Below, one piece after another: positions 25,096-33,404 of a stretch of DNA of 64,000 bases. The notes under the pieces were generated by a model, which saw only the letters and a list, made by a program, of their open reading frames with translations, was not told the DNA's origin and ran no database searches. The position numbers and the translations under genes are program-made. Position 1 is the stretch's first letter, and each line of letters starts with the position of its first letter. This DNA is from Deltaproteobacteria bacterium (GTDB lineage: Bacteria > Myxococcota_A > Polyangia > Nannocystales > Nannocystaceae). The DNA is taken from positions 2,108,001 through 2,172,000 of the forward strand of contig JADJEE010000002.1 of the NCBI GenBank assembly GCA_016709225.1. Direction: 5' to 3'.

Positions 25096-25875
25096 ATGAG
25101 CATCACCTGGTCCAGCCACGACGGCATCGTCGAGCTCGCGCTCGGTCGCGAGCCGTGCAACGAGATCGGCACCGGCATGCTCGACGATCTCGAGCGCTTC
25201 CTCGCCGAGCTCGACGTCGAGCACACCGCGGCGCTCGTCATGCACAGCACCGTGCGCGGCGGCTTCTCGGCCGGCGCCGATCTGCGCGAGCTGTACCACG
25301 GCCTGGTGGAGCGGCCGCCCGAGCAGCAGCAGCCCGCGATGCGCGACTTCATCGATCGCATCCATCGCGTGATGGACACCCTCGACATGCTGCCGATGAC
25401 GACCATCGGCGTGGTCCATGGGGTCTGCTTCGGCGGCGGCTTCGAGCTCGCGCTCACCTGCGACGTGCTCATCGCCGAGCGCAGCGCGAGGTTCTGCTTC
25501 CCCGAGCTGCGCCTGGGTATCCTGCCCGGCTTCGGCGGCATCCCACGGCTGCGGCGCGACGTCGGCAACGGGCTCGTGCGCGACCTGCTGCTGACCGGCC
25601 GCAGCATCAACGCCAAGAAGGCGCTCGCCGCCGGGCTCGTGAGCCAGATGGTGCCGACCGGCGAGGGCATCGTCGCGGCCCGCGCGGTCGCGGCCCAGGC
25701 GACCAAGTTCGATCGCGACGCGCTGGTCACCACCAAGCGCTTCATGAAGCCGATCCCCCGCGCCGAGCTCGACGCCGAGAAGGAACACTTCCTGCGTCTG
25801 GCCCAGCGACCGCCGCTGCGCGAGGCGCTGAAGCGCTTCGTGCAGAGCGACGACCTGCGCCCGTACCTTCCCTAG
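25096..25875 (+). CDS. Enoyl-CoA hydratase/isomerase family protein
   Basis: 259 residues with the crotonase fold: 'GGFSAGADLRELY' (oxyanion-hole Ala-Gly-Ala-Asp), 'GVVHGVCFGGGFELALTCDV' (second oxyanion-hole glycine) and 'FPELRLGILPGFGGIPRL'. The C-terminal helical region is normal. The second catalytic Glu of classical hydratases is not obvious, so isomerase or another crotonase activity is possible. It is the first gene of a rightward operon: acyl carrier protein 34 bp later, then acyl-activating enzyme, lipid kinase and hydrolase. Acting on an ACP- or CoA-bound enoyl or beta-hydroxyacyl intermediate fits that company. Confidence 0.85.
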   Translation: MSITWSSHDGIVELALGREPCNEIGTGMLDDLERFLAELDVEHTAALVMHSTVRGGFSAGADLRELYHGLVERPPEQQQPAMRDFIDRIHRVMDTLDMLPMTTIGVVHGVCFGGGFELALTCDVLIAERSARFCFPELRLGILPGFGGIPRLRRDVGNGLVRDLLLTGRSINAKKALAAGLVSQMVPTGEGIVAARAVAAQATKFDRDALVTTKRFMKPIPRAELDAEKEHFLRLAQRPPLREALKRFVQSDDLRPYLP

Positions 25876-25909
25876 GCCCGTTCGAGCCCCGTCACGAGAA
25901 GACCCCACC

Positions 25910-26143
25910 ATGTCCGCAAGCCTCGATCGATTGATGCAAGTGGCTGCCAAGCGATACCAGGTCGAGCTGGCGTCGCTGCGCGCCGAGGACGACGTGTTCG
26001 AGAAGCTCGGCATCGACAGCTTCCAGGCCGTCGAGCTGATGAGCGAGCTCGAGCTCGAGTTCGACGTCGAGATCCCCGATTACGAGCTGCAGGGCGTGCG
26101 CACGTTCGGCCAGCTCGCCGCCACGATCGACAAGAGGCGCTAG
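25910..26143 (+). CDS. Acyl carrier protein
   Basis: 77 residues, the usual ACP length. The phosphopantetheine site is Ser-37 in 'LGIDSFQAVELMSELELE', followed by the acidic helix II and 'PDYELQGVRTFGQLAATI'. This resembles ACPs of polyketide- or secondary-lipid systems: the usual DSL is DSF, so it need not be the housekeeping ACP. It is followed with no gap by the acyl-activating enzyme (TAG immediately before ATG), which strongly suggests that this enzyme loads the carrier. It needs a phosphopantetheinyl transferase encoded elsewhere. Confidence 0.95.
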   Translation: MSASLDRLMQVAAKRYQVELASLRAEDDVFEKLGIDSFQAVELMSELELEFDVEIPDYELQGVRTFGQLAATIDKRR

Positions 26144-27859
26144 ATGCTCGAGCTCGGCCGCATTGGATCCGTCGGCGAGGCGATTCGGGACTCGATCGTC
26201 ACGCACAAGCACAACGTCGCGCTCATCGAGGCCGACCGCCACCGCGAGAACGCGCGCTACACCTACCGCGAGCTGCAGCTCGCGGCCGAGCGTGTGACCT
26301 CGCTGCTGCACGAGCGTGACGTCGGCCCCGACGGTCGCGTCGCCATCCTCATGCAGAACCAGTCGCGGTGGCTGATCACCGCGCTCGGCGGGTTCTGGGC
26401 CGGCGCGGTGCTGATGCCGCTCGACTACAAGCTCACCGCCAAGGAGCAGCTAGCCCTGCTCGCGCACGGCAAGCCGCGCGTGTTGGTGACGGAGTGGTCG
26501 CGCTACCAGGACCTGCTGCGCGAGGCCGACCACGCAGTGCTCGAGCGCCTGCTGGTGCTGGTGACCGAGGCGCCCGAGAACGCCTCGCTGGGCCGCGCAC
26601 AACGCTGGGAGCAGAGCACCTCGCAGCCGTTCCGGATGGTGCCCCGTCGTCGCGACGACGTCGCGTGCATCGTCTACTCGTCGGGCACGTCGGGCACGCC
26701 CAAGGGCGTCATGCTCACCCACGACAACTACCTCGAGCAGGCGCAGATCCTGGGGCGCCAATACCCGATGGAGGAGGACGACCGCTTCTTCTCGGTGCTG
26801 CCGACCAACCACGCGATCGACTTCATGAGCGGGTTCATCGGCCCGATGTTGTTCGGCGCCGCGGTGGTCCACCAGCGCACGCTGCGACCGCAGTACCTGC
26901 GCACGACCATGAAGAAGTACGGCATCACGCACATCGCGTTGGTGCCGACCATCCTCAAGAACCTCGAGGAGAAGGTCCGCGAGCGCCTCGACGAGCTGAG
27001 CGAGTGGCAGCGCCGCGCCATCGACGGGCTGACCAAGGTCAACGAGTGGATGACCGCGGCCCGGCCCAACCCATCGCTCTCGCGGCTGCTGCTCAAGCCC
27101 CTGCACGACGGCTTCGGCGGCAAGCTGCGGCTCATCTTCGCCGGCGGCGCGTTCATCGACTCGAGCGTGTCGCGCTTCTTCTACGACCTCGGCTTTCCGG
27201 TCGTGATCGGCTACGGCCTCACCGAGGCCTGCACGGTCGCGACCATCAACGACCTCGAGCCGTTCCGCCCCGACACCGTCGGCAAGCCGCTACCAGGGGT
27301 CGAGATCGAGGTCCGCGACGCCAACGACGTCGGCGTCGGCGAGGTGTGGATCAAGGCCCGCACCGTGATGAAGGGCTACCTCGACGCGCCCGAGCTCACC
27401 GCCGAGGCACTGGTCGACGGCTGGCTGCGCACCGGCGACCTCGGGGTCATCGACGCCGCGGGGCACCTCAAGCTGCTCGGCCGCGCCAAGAACATGATCG
27501 TCACCGAGGGCGGCAAGAACATCTACCCCGAGGACATCGAGAGCAACTTCGAGGACCTGCCGGACTGCGAGGAGTTCTGCGTGTTCGCGGCCAACTTCAT
27601 CTGGCCCACCGGCTCGATGACCGGCGAGCAGCTGGTGATCGTCGTGCGACCCGAGCACGGTGACCACGCCAGCGAGGCGTTGGTCGAGGAGCTGCGCCGC
27701 CGCAACCGCAGGCTCGCGGACTTCAAGCGTCTGGCGGGCTATGTCGTGTGCACGCAGGAGTTCCCGGCGACCGCGTCGCTCAAGATCAAGCGCCCGCTGC
27801 TGGCCCAGCTGCTGCGCGACCGCGACCGCGCGACCGCGATTCACACGCTGTCGGAGTGA
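26144..27859 (+). CDS. Acyl-ACP/acyl-CoA ligase of the AMP-binding superfamily
   Basis: 571 residues. Adenylate-forming motifs: 'IVYSSGTSGTPKGVMLTHDN' (phosphate loop), 'VIGYGLTEACTVATIND', 'GWLRTGDLGVIDAAGHLKLL', 'RAKNMIVTEGGKNIYPEDIE', and a catalytic Lys in 'TASLKIKRPLLAQLL'. The gene directly abuts the acyl carrier protein gene, so I infer that the acyl-adenylate is transferred to that ACP instead of, or as well as, CoA. About 290-330 there is a helical insert ('EEKVRERLDELSEWQRRAID'), as in FAAL/long-chain ligase families. The acyl chain cannot be predicted from sequence alone. Confidence 0.93.
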   Translation: MLELGRIGSVGEAIRDSIVTHKHNVALIEADRHRENARYTYRELQLAAERVTSLLHERDVGPDGRVAILMQNQSRWLITALGGFWAGAVLMPLDYKLTAKEQLALLAHGKPRVLVTEWSRYQDLLREADHAVLERLLVLVTEAPENASLGRAQRWEQSTSQPFRMVPRRRDDVACIVYSSGTSGTPKGVMLTHDNYLEQAQILGRQYPMEEDDRFFSVLPTNHAIDFMSGFIGPMLFGAAVVHQRTLRPQYLRTTMKKYGITHIALVPTILKNLEEKVRERLDELSEWQRRAIDGLTKVNEWMTAARPNPSLSRLLLKPLHDGFGGKLRLIFAGGAFIDSSVSRFFYDLGFPVVIGYGLTEACTVATINDLEPFRPDTVGKPLPGVEIEVRDANDVGVGEVWIKARTVMKGYLDAPELTAEALVDGWLRTGDLGVIDAAGHLKLLGRAKNMIVTEGGKNIYPEDIESNFEDLPDCEEFCVFAANFIWPTGSMTGEQLVIVVRPEHGDHASEALVEELRRRNRRLADFKRLAGYVVCTQEFPATASLKIKRPLLAQLLRDRDRATAIHTLSE

Positions 27860-27865
27860 CCCACG

Positions 27866-28771
27866 ATGTCCGATGACGCCTGGCTCGCGATCGTGAATCC
27901 TGCCGCCGGCGGCGGTCGCTGCGGCAGGCAGTTCCCCGCCGCGTGTCAGCGGCTGCGCGAGGCCGGACTGGTGGTCGACGTGGTCGAGACCCAGGCCGCC
28001 GGCGAGGCCACCGCGCTGGCCCGCAGTGCGTGGCACGACGGTCGCCGCCGCTTCATCGCGGTGGGCGGCGACGGCACCGGCTTCGAGATCGTCAACGGCT
28101 TGTTCCCCGCGGCGACCGACGCCACCGTGAAGCCGCGACTGGGCTTCCTGCCGATGGGCACCGGCAACTCGTTCTTGCGCGACTTCACCGAGCAGGGCGC
28201 CGAGCACACCATCCGCGCACTGATCGACGATCGCACCCGCAGCTGCGACGTCGCGCGGCTGCACCACCGCGCCGGCACCATGCACTGGATCAACATCTTG
28301 TCGATCGGCTTCGTCGCCGACGTCAACGGCCTGCGCGCGCGCCGGTTCAAGCGCTGGGGCGAGTTCGGCTACGTCGCGGCGGTGGTGACGGCAGTCGCAG
28401 GCCTGCGCAGCCGGCCGTACCCGCTGGTCGCCGACGACGGCGAGCGCGACGAGGGCGCGATGGTGTTCGCGTCGTTCAACAACAGCCGCTTCACCGGCGG
28501 CAAGATGATGATGGCGCCCCACGCCGACACCGCGGACGGTCTGGTCGACTTCATCCGCGTGGGACCGCTGGGGCGGCTCGCGCTGCTGGCGACGTTCCCG
28601 AAGATCTTCTCCGGCCGGCACCTCGAGAACCCCGCAGTACGCGAGACCAAGCACCGTGTGATCACGTTCGACGTCAGCGACGAGATCGACGTCATGATCG
28701 ACGGCGAAGCCGAGCGCGTGGTGCCCAAGGCGATCGACGTGCTCCCGGGCGCACTGGAGGTCTGCGTCTGA
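27866..28771 (+). CDS. Diacylglycerol-kinase-fold lipid kinase
   Basis: 301 residues of the DAGK catalytic (YegS/BmrU-like) family: 'AIVNPAAGGGR' start, the nucleotide-binding 'FIAVGGDGTGFEIVNGLFP', 'LGFLPMGTGNSFLRDF' and the C-terminal 'VMIDGEAERVV'. The usual Asn after GGDGT (GGDGTxNE) appears as Gly-Phe-Glu, with Asn a few residues on, a small deviation. It phosphorylates diacylglycerol, sphingosine-like bases or another lipid alcohol with ATP at the inner membrane. It sits 6 bp after the acyl-activating enzyme, and its stop shares a base with the next start (TGATG), so it is in the middle of the operon. Confidence 0.92.
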   Translation: MSDDAWLAIVNPAAGGGRCGRQFPAACQRLREAGLVVDVVETQAAGEATALARSAWHDGRRRFIAVGGDGTGFEIVNGLFPAATDATVKPRLGFLPMGTGNSFLRDFTEQGAEHTIRALIDDRTRSCDVARLHHRAGTMHWINILSIGFVADVNGLRARRFKRWGEFGYVAAVVTAVAGLRSRPYPLVADDGERDEGAMVFASFNNSRFTGGKMMMAPHADTADGLVDFIRVGPLGRLALLATFPKIFSGRHLENPAVRETKHRVITFDVSDEIDVMIDGEAERVVPKAIDVLPGALEVCV

Positions 28772-29997
28772 TGAGCACGGCACGGACGTTGGCCATGACG
28801 TCAGCGCTGCTGCTGGCCGCGTGCGGTGGCCCCAGTGGCAGCGATGGTGGCAGTGGCAGCGGCGACACCACCACCGCTGCGGCGACCGGCAGCGAGGCGT
28901 CCTCGCAGGGGACCCTCGCCGACTCGAGCGCAGGCGGCAGCGACAGCGGCGAGACCCCGCCGTTCGGAATCGGTGCCGGGCCCTACGCTGCCGGCCATGC
29001 CAGCGCGGTGCTCACCTTCGGCACCGACCGCGAGGGTCGCGTCGAGTTCTGGTACCCCGCGGCGCCGACCATGATGCCCAGCGACGCGCTGGTCGACTTC
29101 GAGCCCGCCGGCGAGCGCCACGACGCGCTCGCGATGTTGGTCGACGCGGCGCCCGAGCCGTGCACGCGGCGCGTGACCGACTCGATCCGCGAGGCGATGG
29201 CGGCGGACACCGGCGGCGCGTGGCCGACGGTGGTGTTCTCGCACTGCTCCAACTGCTCGCGGCTCGATGGCGTTGCGCTGGCCGAGCGGCTGGCCAGCTG
29301 GGGCTTCTTGGTCGCCGCGCCCGACCACGAGGGCAACACGGTGTACGACTGGCTCGCCGGCGAGAGCGTCGGCGTGAACGCCGACTTCCTGCCGGTGCGG
29401 GGTGCCGACATCGTCGCGATTCTCGACGCGCTCGCGGCCGACGACGCCGGGTTGCCGGCGGTGGTGCGTGGCCACGCGGATCTCGAGCACGTCGGCATCA
29501 TGGGCCACTCGTTCGGCTCGGTGACCGCGGGCTGGGTCGCGCAGTCCGACGACCGGGTCGATGCGGTGATGGGCATCGCGGCACCGTTCGAGAACCCGGT
29601 GCTGCCGGGAGTGATGGTGGCGTCGATCGACGTACCGGTGCTGTTCCTGCTCGCGCAGGAGGACAACAGCATCCTCGAGATCGGCAACAACCTCATCCGC
29701 AACAACTACGACGCCTCCGCCTCACCGGCGTGGCTGGTCGAGTTCGTCGATGCCGGGCACTGGTCGTTCTCGGACATCTGTGCGCTCACCACCGAGCTCG
29801 TGCCGGGTTGCGGCGAAGGCATGCGCATGGCCGCGCCGCACGATCCGTTCACGTACGTCGACATCGAGTCCACGCGGGCGCGCGCCAGCGACTGGGCCGC
29901 GGCGTTCTTCGGCGCCCACGTGGTGGGTGATGCCAGTGCGCAGGCGTGGCTCAGCGCGGCCGCGTCGGACGACGCCGTGCTCGTGCAGTCGCACTGA
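28771..29997 (+). CDS. Lipoprotein alpha/beta-hydrolase (PAF-acetylhydrolase/dienelactone-hydrolase-like)
   Basis: 408 residues. The lipobox 'LLLAAC' follows 'MSTARTLAMTSA', then a Gly/Ser/Asp/Thr linker of about 45 residues. The hydrolase domain has 'WPTVVFSHCSNCSRLDGVAL' (oxyanion strand), 'FLVAAPDHEGNTVYDW', the nucleophile elbow 'GIMGHSFGSVTAGWV' (Ser), an Asp in 'LLAQEDNSILE' and a His in 'VDAGHWSF', so a full Ser-Asp-His triad is present. A surface lipid or ester hydrolase is likely. It ends the lipid operon. The ATG overlaps the previous stop by one base. Its 3' end overlaps the converging LPMO-like gene by 47 bp. Confidence 0.88.
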   Translation: MSTARTLAMTSALLLAACGGPSGSDGGSGSGDTTTAAATGSEASSQGTLADSSAGGSDSGETPPFGIGAGPYAAGHASAVLTFGTDREGRVEFWYPAAPTMMPSDALVDFEPAGERHDALAMLVDAAPEPCTRRVTDSIREAMAADTGGAWPTVVFSHCSNCSRLDGVALAERLASWGFLVAAPDHEGNTVYDWLAGESVGVNADFLPVRGADIVAILDALAADDAGLPAVVRGHADLEHVGIMGHSFGSVTAGWVAQSDDRVDAVMGIAAPFENPVLPGVMVASIDVPVLFLLAQEDNSILEIGNNLIRNNYDASASPAWLVEFVDAGHWSFSDICALTTELVPGCGEGMRMAAPHDPFTYVDIESTRARASDWAAAFFGAHVVGDASAQAWLSAAASDDAVLVQSH

Positions 29998-30796
29998 CCG
30001 CGGCGCGCCGGCGCAACGCACCGAGCAATGGCGGCAGCAACCAGGCGCCGCCCCAGGGCCGACGCGAGTCGTCCGCCGTGCACGCGCAGCCACCGGCGCC
30101 GGCGTCGGCTTGATCCACGAGAGGTCCGCTCTCGCTACCCGCGGCCGTCCCCGCCTCGCCGTCGGCGGTCGTGGTGTCGCTGCCGGTCGTACCGGCGTCA
30201 CCGCCGACATCACCCGTGGTGACGGACGCCGTCCCGCCGCTCGAGTCGTCGCCGCCAACCGTGGTGTCACCGCCCCCGCTCGTGCCGACGGCGGTCTCGC
30301 AGGGCGGATACCCATCGCCGGGATCCGCGACCAAGCGAACGTCGGCGCAGCTGTAGTAGCCACCGTTGCCCGACGCGGTGAGCTGCAACAGCTGCAACGT
30401 GCAGGCGTCGCAGGTGCACGCGGGCAGCTCGACCGCCTGCGTGACGTCCTGCGGGAGACCTTCTTCGGGTCGCTCGAACAGCACGGCGTCGTCGAAGCCG
30501 AGATCATCACTCGATCCCAGCGCGACCCGGAACGACCCGCCGTGCGGCTGCGTGATGATCCACGCCAGCTCGACGGTGCCGCCGGCGGGCAGCTCCGTGA
30601 TCGTGGCGGTCGGCGCGACCCCGCCACAGGGGCCGTCCGTGAGCCCGTCGGCCAGCGACCGCGCGGGCGGATCGACCCAGCGCGAGTGCGCCTGCGCGAC
30701 CGCAGCGAAGGCGAACACGGCGCTACAGCAGGCCAGCCACAGGCCGATCCGAACCAGTCGCGAGACGGTCGCGGCCGGCGTTGGTCGGCCCGTCAA
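29951..30796 (-). CDS. Polysaccharide-monooxygenase-like protein with MYXO-CTERM-like tail
   Basis: 281 residues from the TTG at 30796, which overlaps the hemerythrin stop (TTGA). A signal peptide ending 'AAVAQA' leaves His-37 as the mature N-terminus ('HSRWVDPPARSLADGL'). An N-terminal His is the first half of the copper 'histidine brace' of lytic polysaccharide monooxygenases, and a later exposed 'QPHGGSFRVALG' could give the second His. I associate this with the SCE4755-type monooxygenase-like family. The core has paired Cys ('PACTCDACTLQLLQL'). A Gly/Thr/Asp/Ser linker leads to 'CACTADDS', a hydrophobic stretch and an Arg-rich end: a surface-sorting tail. Oxidative attack on chitin or another glycan is the inferred role, not shown. 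Confidence 0.8.
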   Translation of the reverse strand: MTGRPTPAATVSRLVRIGLWLACCSAVFAFAAVAQAHSRWVDPPARSLADGLTDGPCGGVAPTATITELPAGGTVELAWIITQPHGGSFRVALGSSDDLGFDDAVLFERPEEGLPQDVTQAVELPACTCDACTLQLLQLTASGNGGYYSCADVRLVADPGDGYPPCETAVGTSGGGDTTVGGDDSSGGTASVTTGDVGGDAGTTGSDTTTADGEAGTAAGSESGPLVDQADAGAGGCACTADDSRRPWGGAWLLPPLLGALRRRAAVSATARARRRPTRPR

Positions 30797-31200
30797 GCCA
30801 CGCGCTTGCCCGCGAGCGTCGGTGCGTACTTGCGATCGATGCCCATGATGTGGGCCGTCAGCCACAAGCGCAGGAACGAGAAGAACGCCGGCGCCAGCTT
30901 GCCCGGTCCGGCTTGGAAGTCGCTGACGTGTTGATCGAGCTTCGCCAGCAGGTCCTTGTGGACCCACGTGTGGTTCTCGAAGCCGTCGTAGCCCGCGGCC
31001 TTCATCCGCGCCTCCTCGTGCGAGAAGTGCTTGCGCGTCAGATCCACCAAGCTCTTGACCAGGCCGCCCAGCACCGCCTTGCTCGCACCCTGCTCGGCAC
31101 GATCGTGGATGTCGTTCATGGCTGCGATCAGCCCGCGGTGCTCGGCGTCCATGTCGTCGACGCCCAGCAGAAGTTTGGGGTCCCACGCGAAGAAGGTCAT
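30793..31200 (-). CDS. Bacteriohemerythrin
   Basis: 135 residues, a single hemerythrin domain. The seven iron ligands are visible: His-21 ('DAEHRGL'), His-58 and Glu-62 ('HFSHEEARM'), His-77 and His-81 ('NHTWVHKDLL'), His-117 and Asp-122 ('TAHIMGIDRKY'). It binds oxygen reversibly at a di-iron centre in the cytoplasm and may deliver or sense oxygen. Its stop codon overlaps the TTG of the monooxygenase-like gene, so the two are translationally coupled. Pairing an oxygen-binding protein with an oxygen-dependent copper enzyme is suggestive but unproven, as the two act in different compartments. Confidence 0.97.
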   Translation of the reverse strand: MTFFAWDPKLLLGVDDMDAEHRGLIAAMNDIHDRAEQGASKAVLGGLVKSLVDLTRKHFSHEEARMKAAGYDGFENHTWVHKDLLAKLDQHVSDFQAGPGKLAPAFFSFLRLWLTAHIMGIDRKYAPTLAGKRVA

Positions 31201-31275
31201 GCGGCTCCAGCCTTTCCCGCAAGGTCTGTCGACCGCCGGGCCGCCGGGCTGTTGCGAACAATCTGCGGGTCGATG

Positions 31276-32130
31276 TCATGCGCCGGTCTCCTTGGGTAGT
31301 TCGTCGCGGCTGCCCCACTCGGCCCACGACCCGTCGTACAGCCGCACGTCCGCGTGGCCGAGGCTCACCAGAGCGACCCACGCGACCGACGCCCGCATGC
31401 CCGACTGGCAGTAGGTCACGACGGTGGCCCCCGGTGGAACGTCGCGGTACAGCGCCGCGAGCGCGTCGTCGTCCAGGAAGGTGCCCTCCCGGACGGTGGA
31501 CTGCCAGTCGACCGACACCGCACCGGGGATGTGCCCCGCGGCGTACTCCGCCGGTGAGCGCGCGTCGATCAACACGACGTCGGGATCGTCGAGGTGCTCG
31601 AGCACCCAGTCGGCGTCGACGCGGAGCTCGTCGCGGACGTCGTCGATCGCATAGTCGGTGGGCACCGCGACCGACGGTCCGGACGCGGTCGGTAGGCCGG
31701 CCGTGCGCCACGCCTGCATGCCGCCGTCGACCAGCGCGAACGCCTCGTGGCCGAACAGCGACAGTGTCCACGCCACGCGTGCGGGCGTCAGCCCGGTGTC
31801 ATCGCCGACCACGACCACCGGCGCGTCTCGGGGCAGGCCCGCCGCGGCGAGCACGGCCGCGCCCACGGCCGGCTCGACGGCCTCGTTGGTCAAACCATCG
31901 ACCTCGCGCATCAACGCGCCGGGATCGAGCAGCAGTGCACCATCCGGCCGCTCGGCCTCGAACTGCGACGGCGACCGCACGTCGAGCAGCACGACCCCGG
32001 GAATCGCGGCCGCCTCGTCGGCCGTCACGCAGGTCGCCGAGCGCGGCTCACTGGCCGCACCGCGCCCGGCGTCGACGCAGCCGAGGATCGCCAGCATACG
32101 CAAGAGACCGAGTCGAGCTGCGTGGTGCAT
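31276..32130 (-). CDS. Rhodanese-type sulfurtransferase, lipoprotein
   Basis: 284 residues from the ATG at 32130, which gives a signal with lipobox 'AILGC' (Cys-18). Two rhodanese domains follow, as in thiosulfate or 3-mercaptopyruvate sulfurtransferases. The N-terminal one ('GVVLLDVRSPSQFEAERPDG') has no active-site Cys (its loop reads 'VVVVGDDTGLTPARV'). The C-terminal one has Cys-241 in 'TYCQSGMRASVAW' and 'VRLYDGSWAEW', so it is probably active. Being membrane-anchored outside the cytoplasm is unusual but known. A TATCGT box (32140-32145, minus strand) lies about 10 bp upstream of the start, implying a nearly leaderless message. Confidence 0.9.
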   Translation of the reverse strand: MHHAARLGLLRMLAILGCVDAGRGAASEPRSATCVTADEAAAIPGVVLLDVRSPSQFEAERPDGALLLDPGALMREVDGLTNEAVEPAVGAAVLAAAGLPRDAPVVVVGDDTGLTPARVAWTLSLFGHEAFALVDGGMQAWRTAGLPTASGPSVAVPTDYAIDDVRDELRVDADWVLEHLDDPDVVLIDARSPAEYAAGHIPGAVSVDWQSTVREGTFLDDDALAALYRDVPPGATVVTYCQSGMRASVAWVALVSLGHADVRLYDGSWAEWGSRDELPKETGA

Positions 32131-32305
32131 CCGTCCAACACGATATCCCGCCCACGCCCGGGTGGTTGCACACCGTGGCCGGGGACCGAGCAATGGTGTC
32201 ATCGCCTCGCGAAGGCGCGTCGCGGGCTGCTAGCATCCGGCGACGCGGGGCCGTTCCTGGTCCGCGCGCGCTCGCGGACGCGAGCCACCCCTCGGTTCGC
32301 ACTCG

Positions 32306-33400
32306 ATGGTCTCCCACGCCCTGATCTCGCTCCTGCTGGCGGCCCCGGCCATGCCCGCGCCGAGCAGCGACGACGAGGCCGCCGACCGCCCGGCCGACTA
32401 CACCCTCGAGTGGCGCGCACCGCCGCTGTGCCCCTCGGCCGTCGAGGTGCACAGCCGCATCGCAGCGCTGCGCCACGCCGCGCCCGGTGGTGCGGGCGCG
32501 GTGCGCATCATCGGCGAGGTCGAGCGCCGCGCAACCACCGACGGCGGGCACTACGTGCTCGTGCTCGCGACCGACTTCGCAGGCCGCCACGATCGCCGTC
32601 GCGTCACTGCAAAGGCCTGTGACGCCCTGGTCGAGAGCACCGCAATCGTGGTGGCGACCGCGCTCGACCTCGGGGTCGTCGCCGCGATGGCGACGCTCGT
32701 CGACGAGCCTCCGACGCCGACGCCCGAGCCGGCACCGACGACTGCGCGGGGGCCCGCTCCGATACCGCCCGACGAGCTCGATGTCGCCGGCGAGGACGAT
32801 GCGACCGCCGCGATTGCCCCGCCACCGCGCGCGCGCGCGCTCCGACCGGCGGCTTCGCTGCGTGGGGCGTTGGTCGGGGAGCTCGGCATCCTCGGGCAGG
32901 CCACCGGCGGCGTCGCGGTCGGTGTCGGTGCTGCATGGCGGCGCGCGAGCCTCGAGCTCACCGGCATGTACCTCGCGCCACGGGTCCGTCGCGACCCCGC
33001 GGGTCGCGGCGGCCGCTTCGACGCCGGCGTCGTCAATCTGCGCGGCTGTGCGCTCCCGCGCGTGGGTCGACTCGAGCTGCCGCTGTGCGGCGGCTTCGAG
33101 CTCGGCGATGTCCGCGTCGACACTCGCGGGATCCGACCGCGGCGACTGCACGCGCTGACCGGCGGACCGCTGGTCGCCGTCGGTGTCGCCGGCACGTGGG
33201 GTCGCTTCCGACTGTCGTTCGGGCTCGAGACACTCGTGCGTGTGTTGGGGGCGCGCTGGCAGCTCGACGGGGCGGTGGCCTTCGAGCAGCTGGTGGTCTC
33301 GGCGCGGGCCGTGCTCGGCGCCGAGGTCCGCCTCGGCGCTGGGCCCGGTCGAAAATCGACCGCGGCGCGAAAAAAACCTGCCAGCGTGGACATGAGATAG
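32306..33400 (+). CDS. Exported envelope protein, cassette partner of ECF sigma factor (copy B)
   Basis: 364 residues. A signal peptide ('MVSHALISLLLAAPAMPA') is followed by an acidic linker, an N-terminal domain ('EWRAPPLCPSAVEVHSRIAA', 'RVTAKACDALVESTAIVVAT') with two Cys, and a Pro-rich linker. The C-terminal domain is beta-rich (about 200-345; 'ASLRGALVGELGILGQATGG') with the alternating pattern of an outer-membrane barrel. It is paralogous to the gene at 10965: same domain order, same CP..VE and KACD.L positions, same neighbour. A 4-bp gap separates it from the sigma factor gene, so they are co-expressed. A TAGCAT box lies at 32231-32236. Confidence 0.7.
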   Translation: MVSHALISLLLAAPAMPAPSSDDEAADRPADYTLEWRAPPLCPSAVEVHSRIAALRHAAPGGAGAVRIIGEVERRATTDGGHYVLVLATDFAGRHDRRRVTAKACDALVESTAIVVATALDLGVVAAMATLVDEPPTPTPEPAPTTARGPAPIPPDELDVAGEDDATAAIAPPPRARALRPAASLRGALVGELGILGQATGGVAVGVGAAWRRASLELTGMYLAPRVRRDPAGRGGRFDAGVVNLRGCALPRVGRLELPLCGGFELGDVRVDTRGIRPRRLHALTGGPLVAVGVAGTWGRFRLSFGLETLVRVLGARWQLDGAVAFEQLVVSARAVLGAEVRLGAGPGRKSTAARKKPASVDMR

Positions 33401-33404
33401 CGAG

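Noticed and set aside
22667..25099. A rightward open frame of 810 codons
   Set aside because: Antisense to the M55 peptidase and cytolysin-like genes; no recognisable motif.
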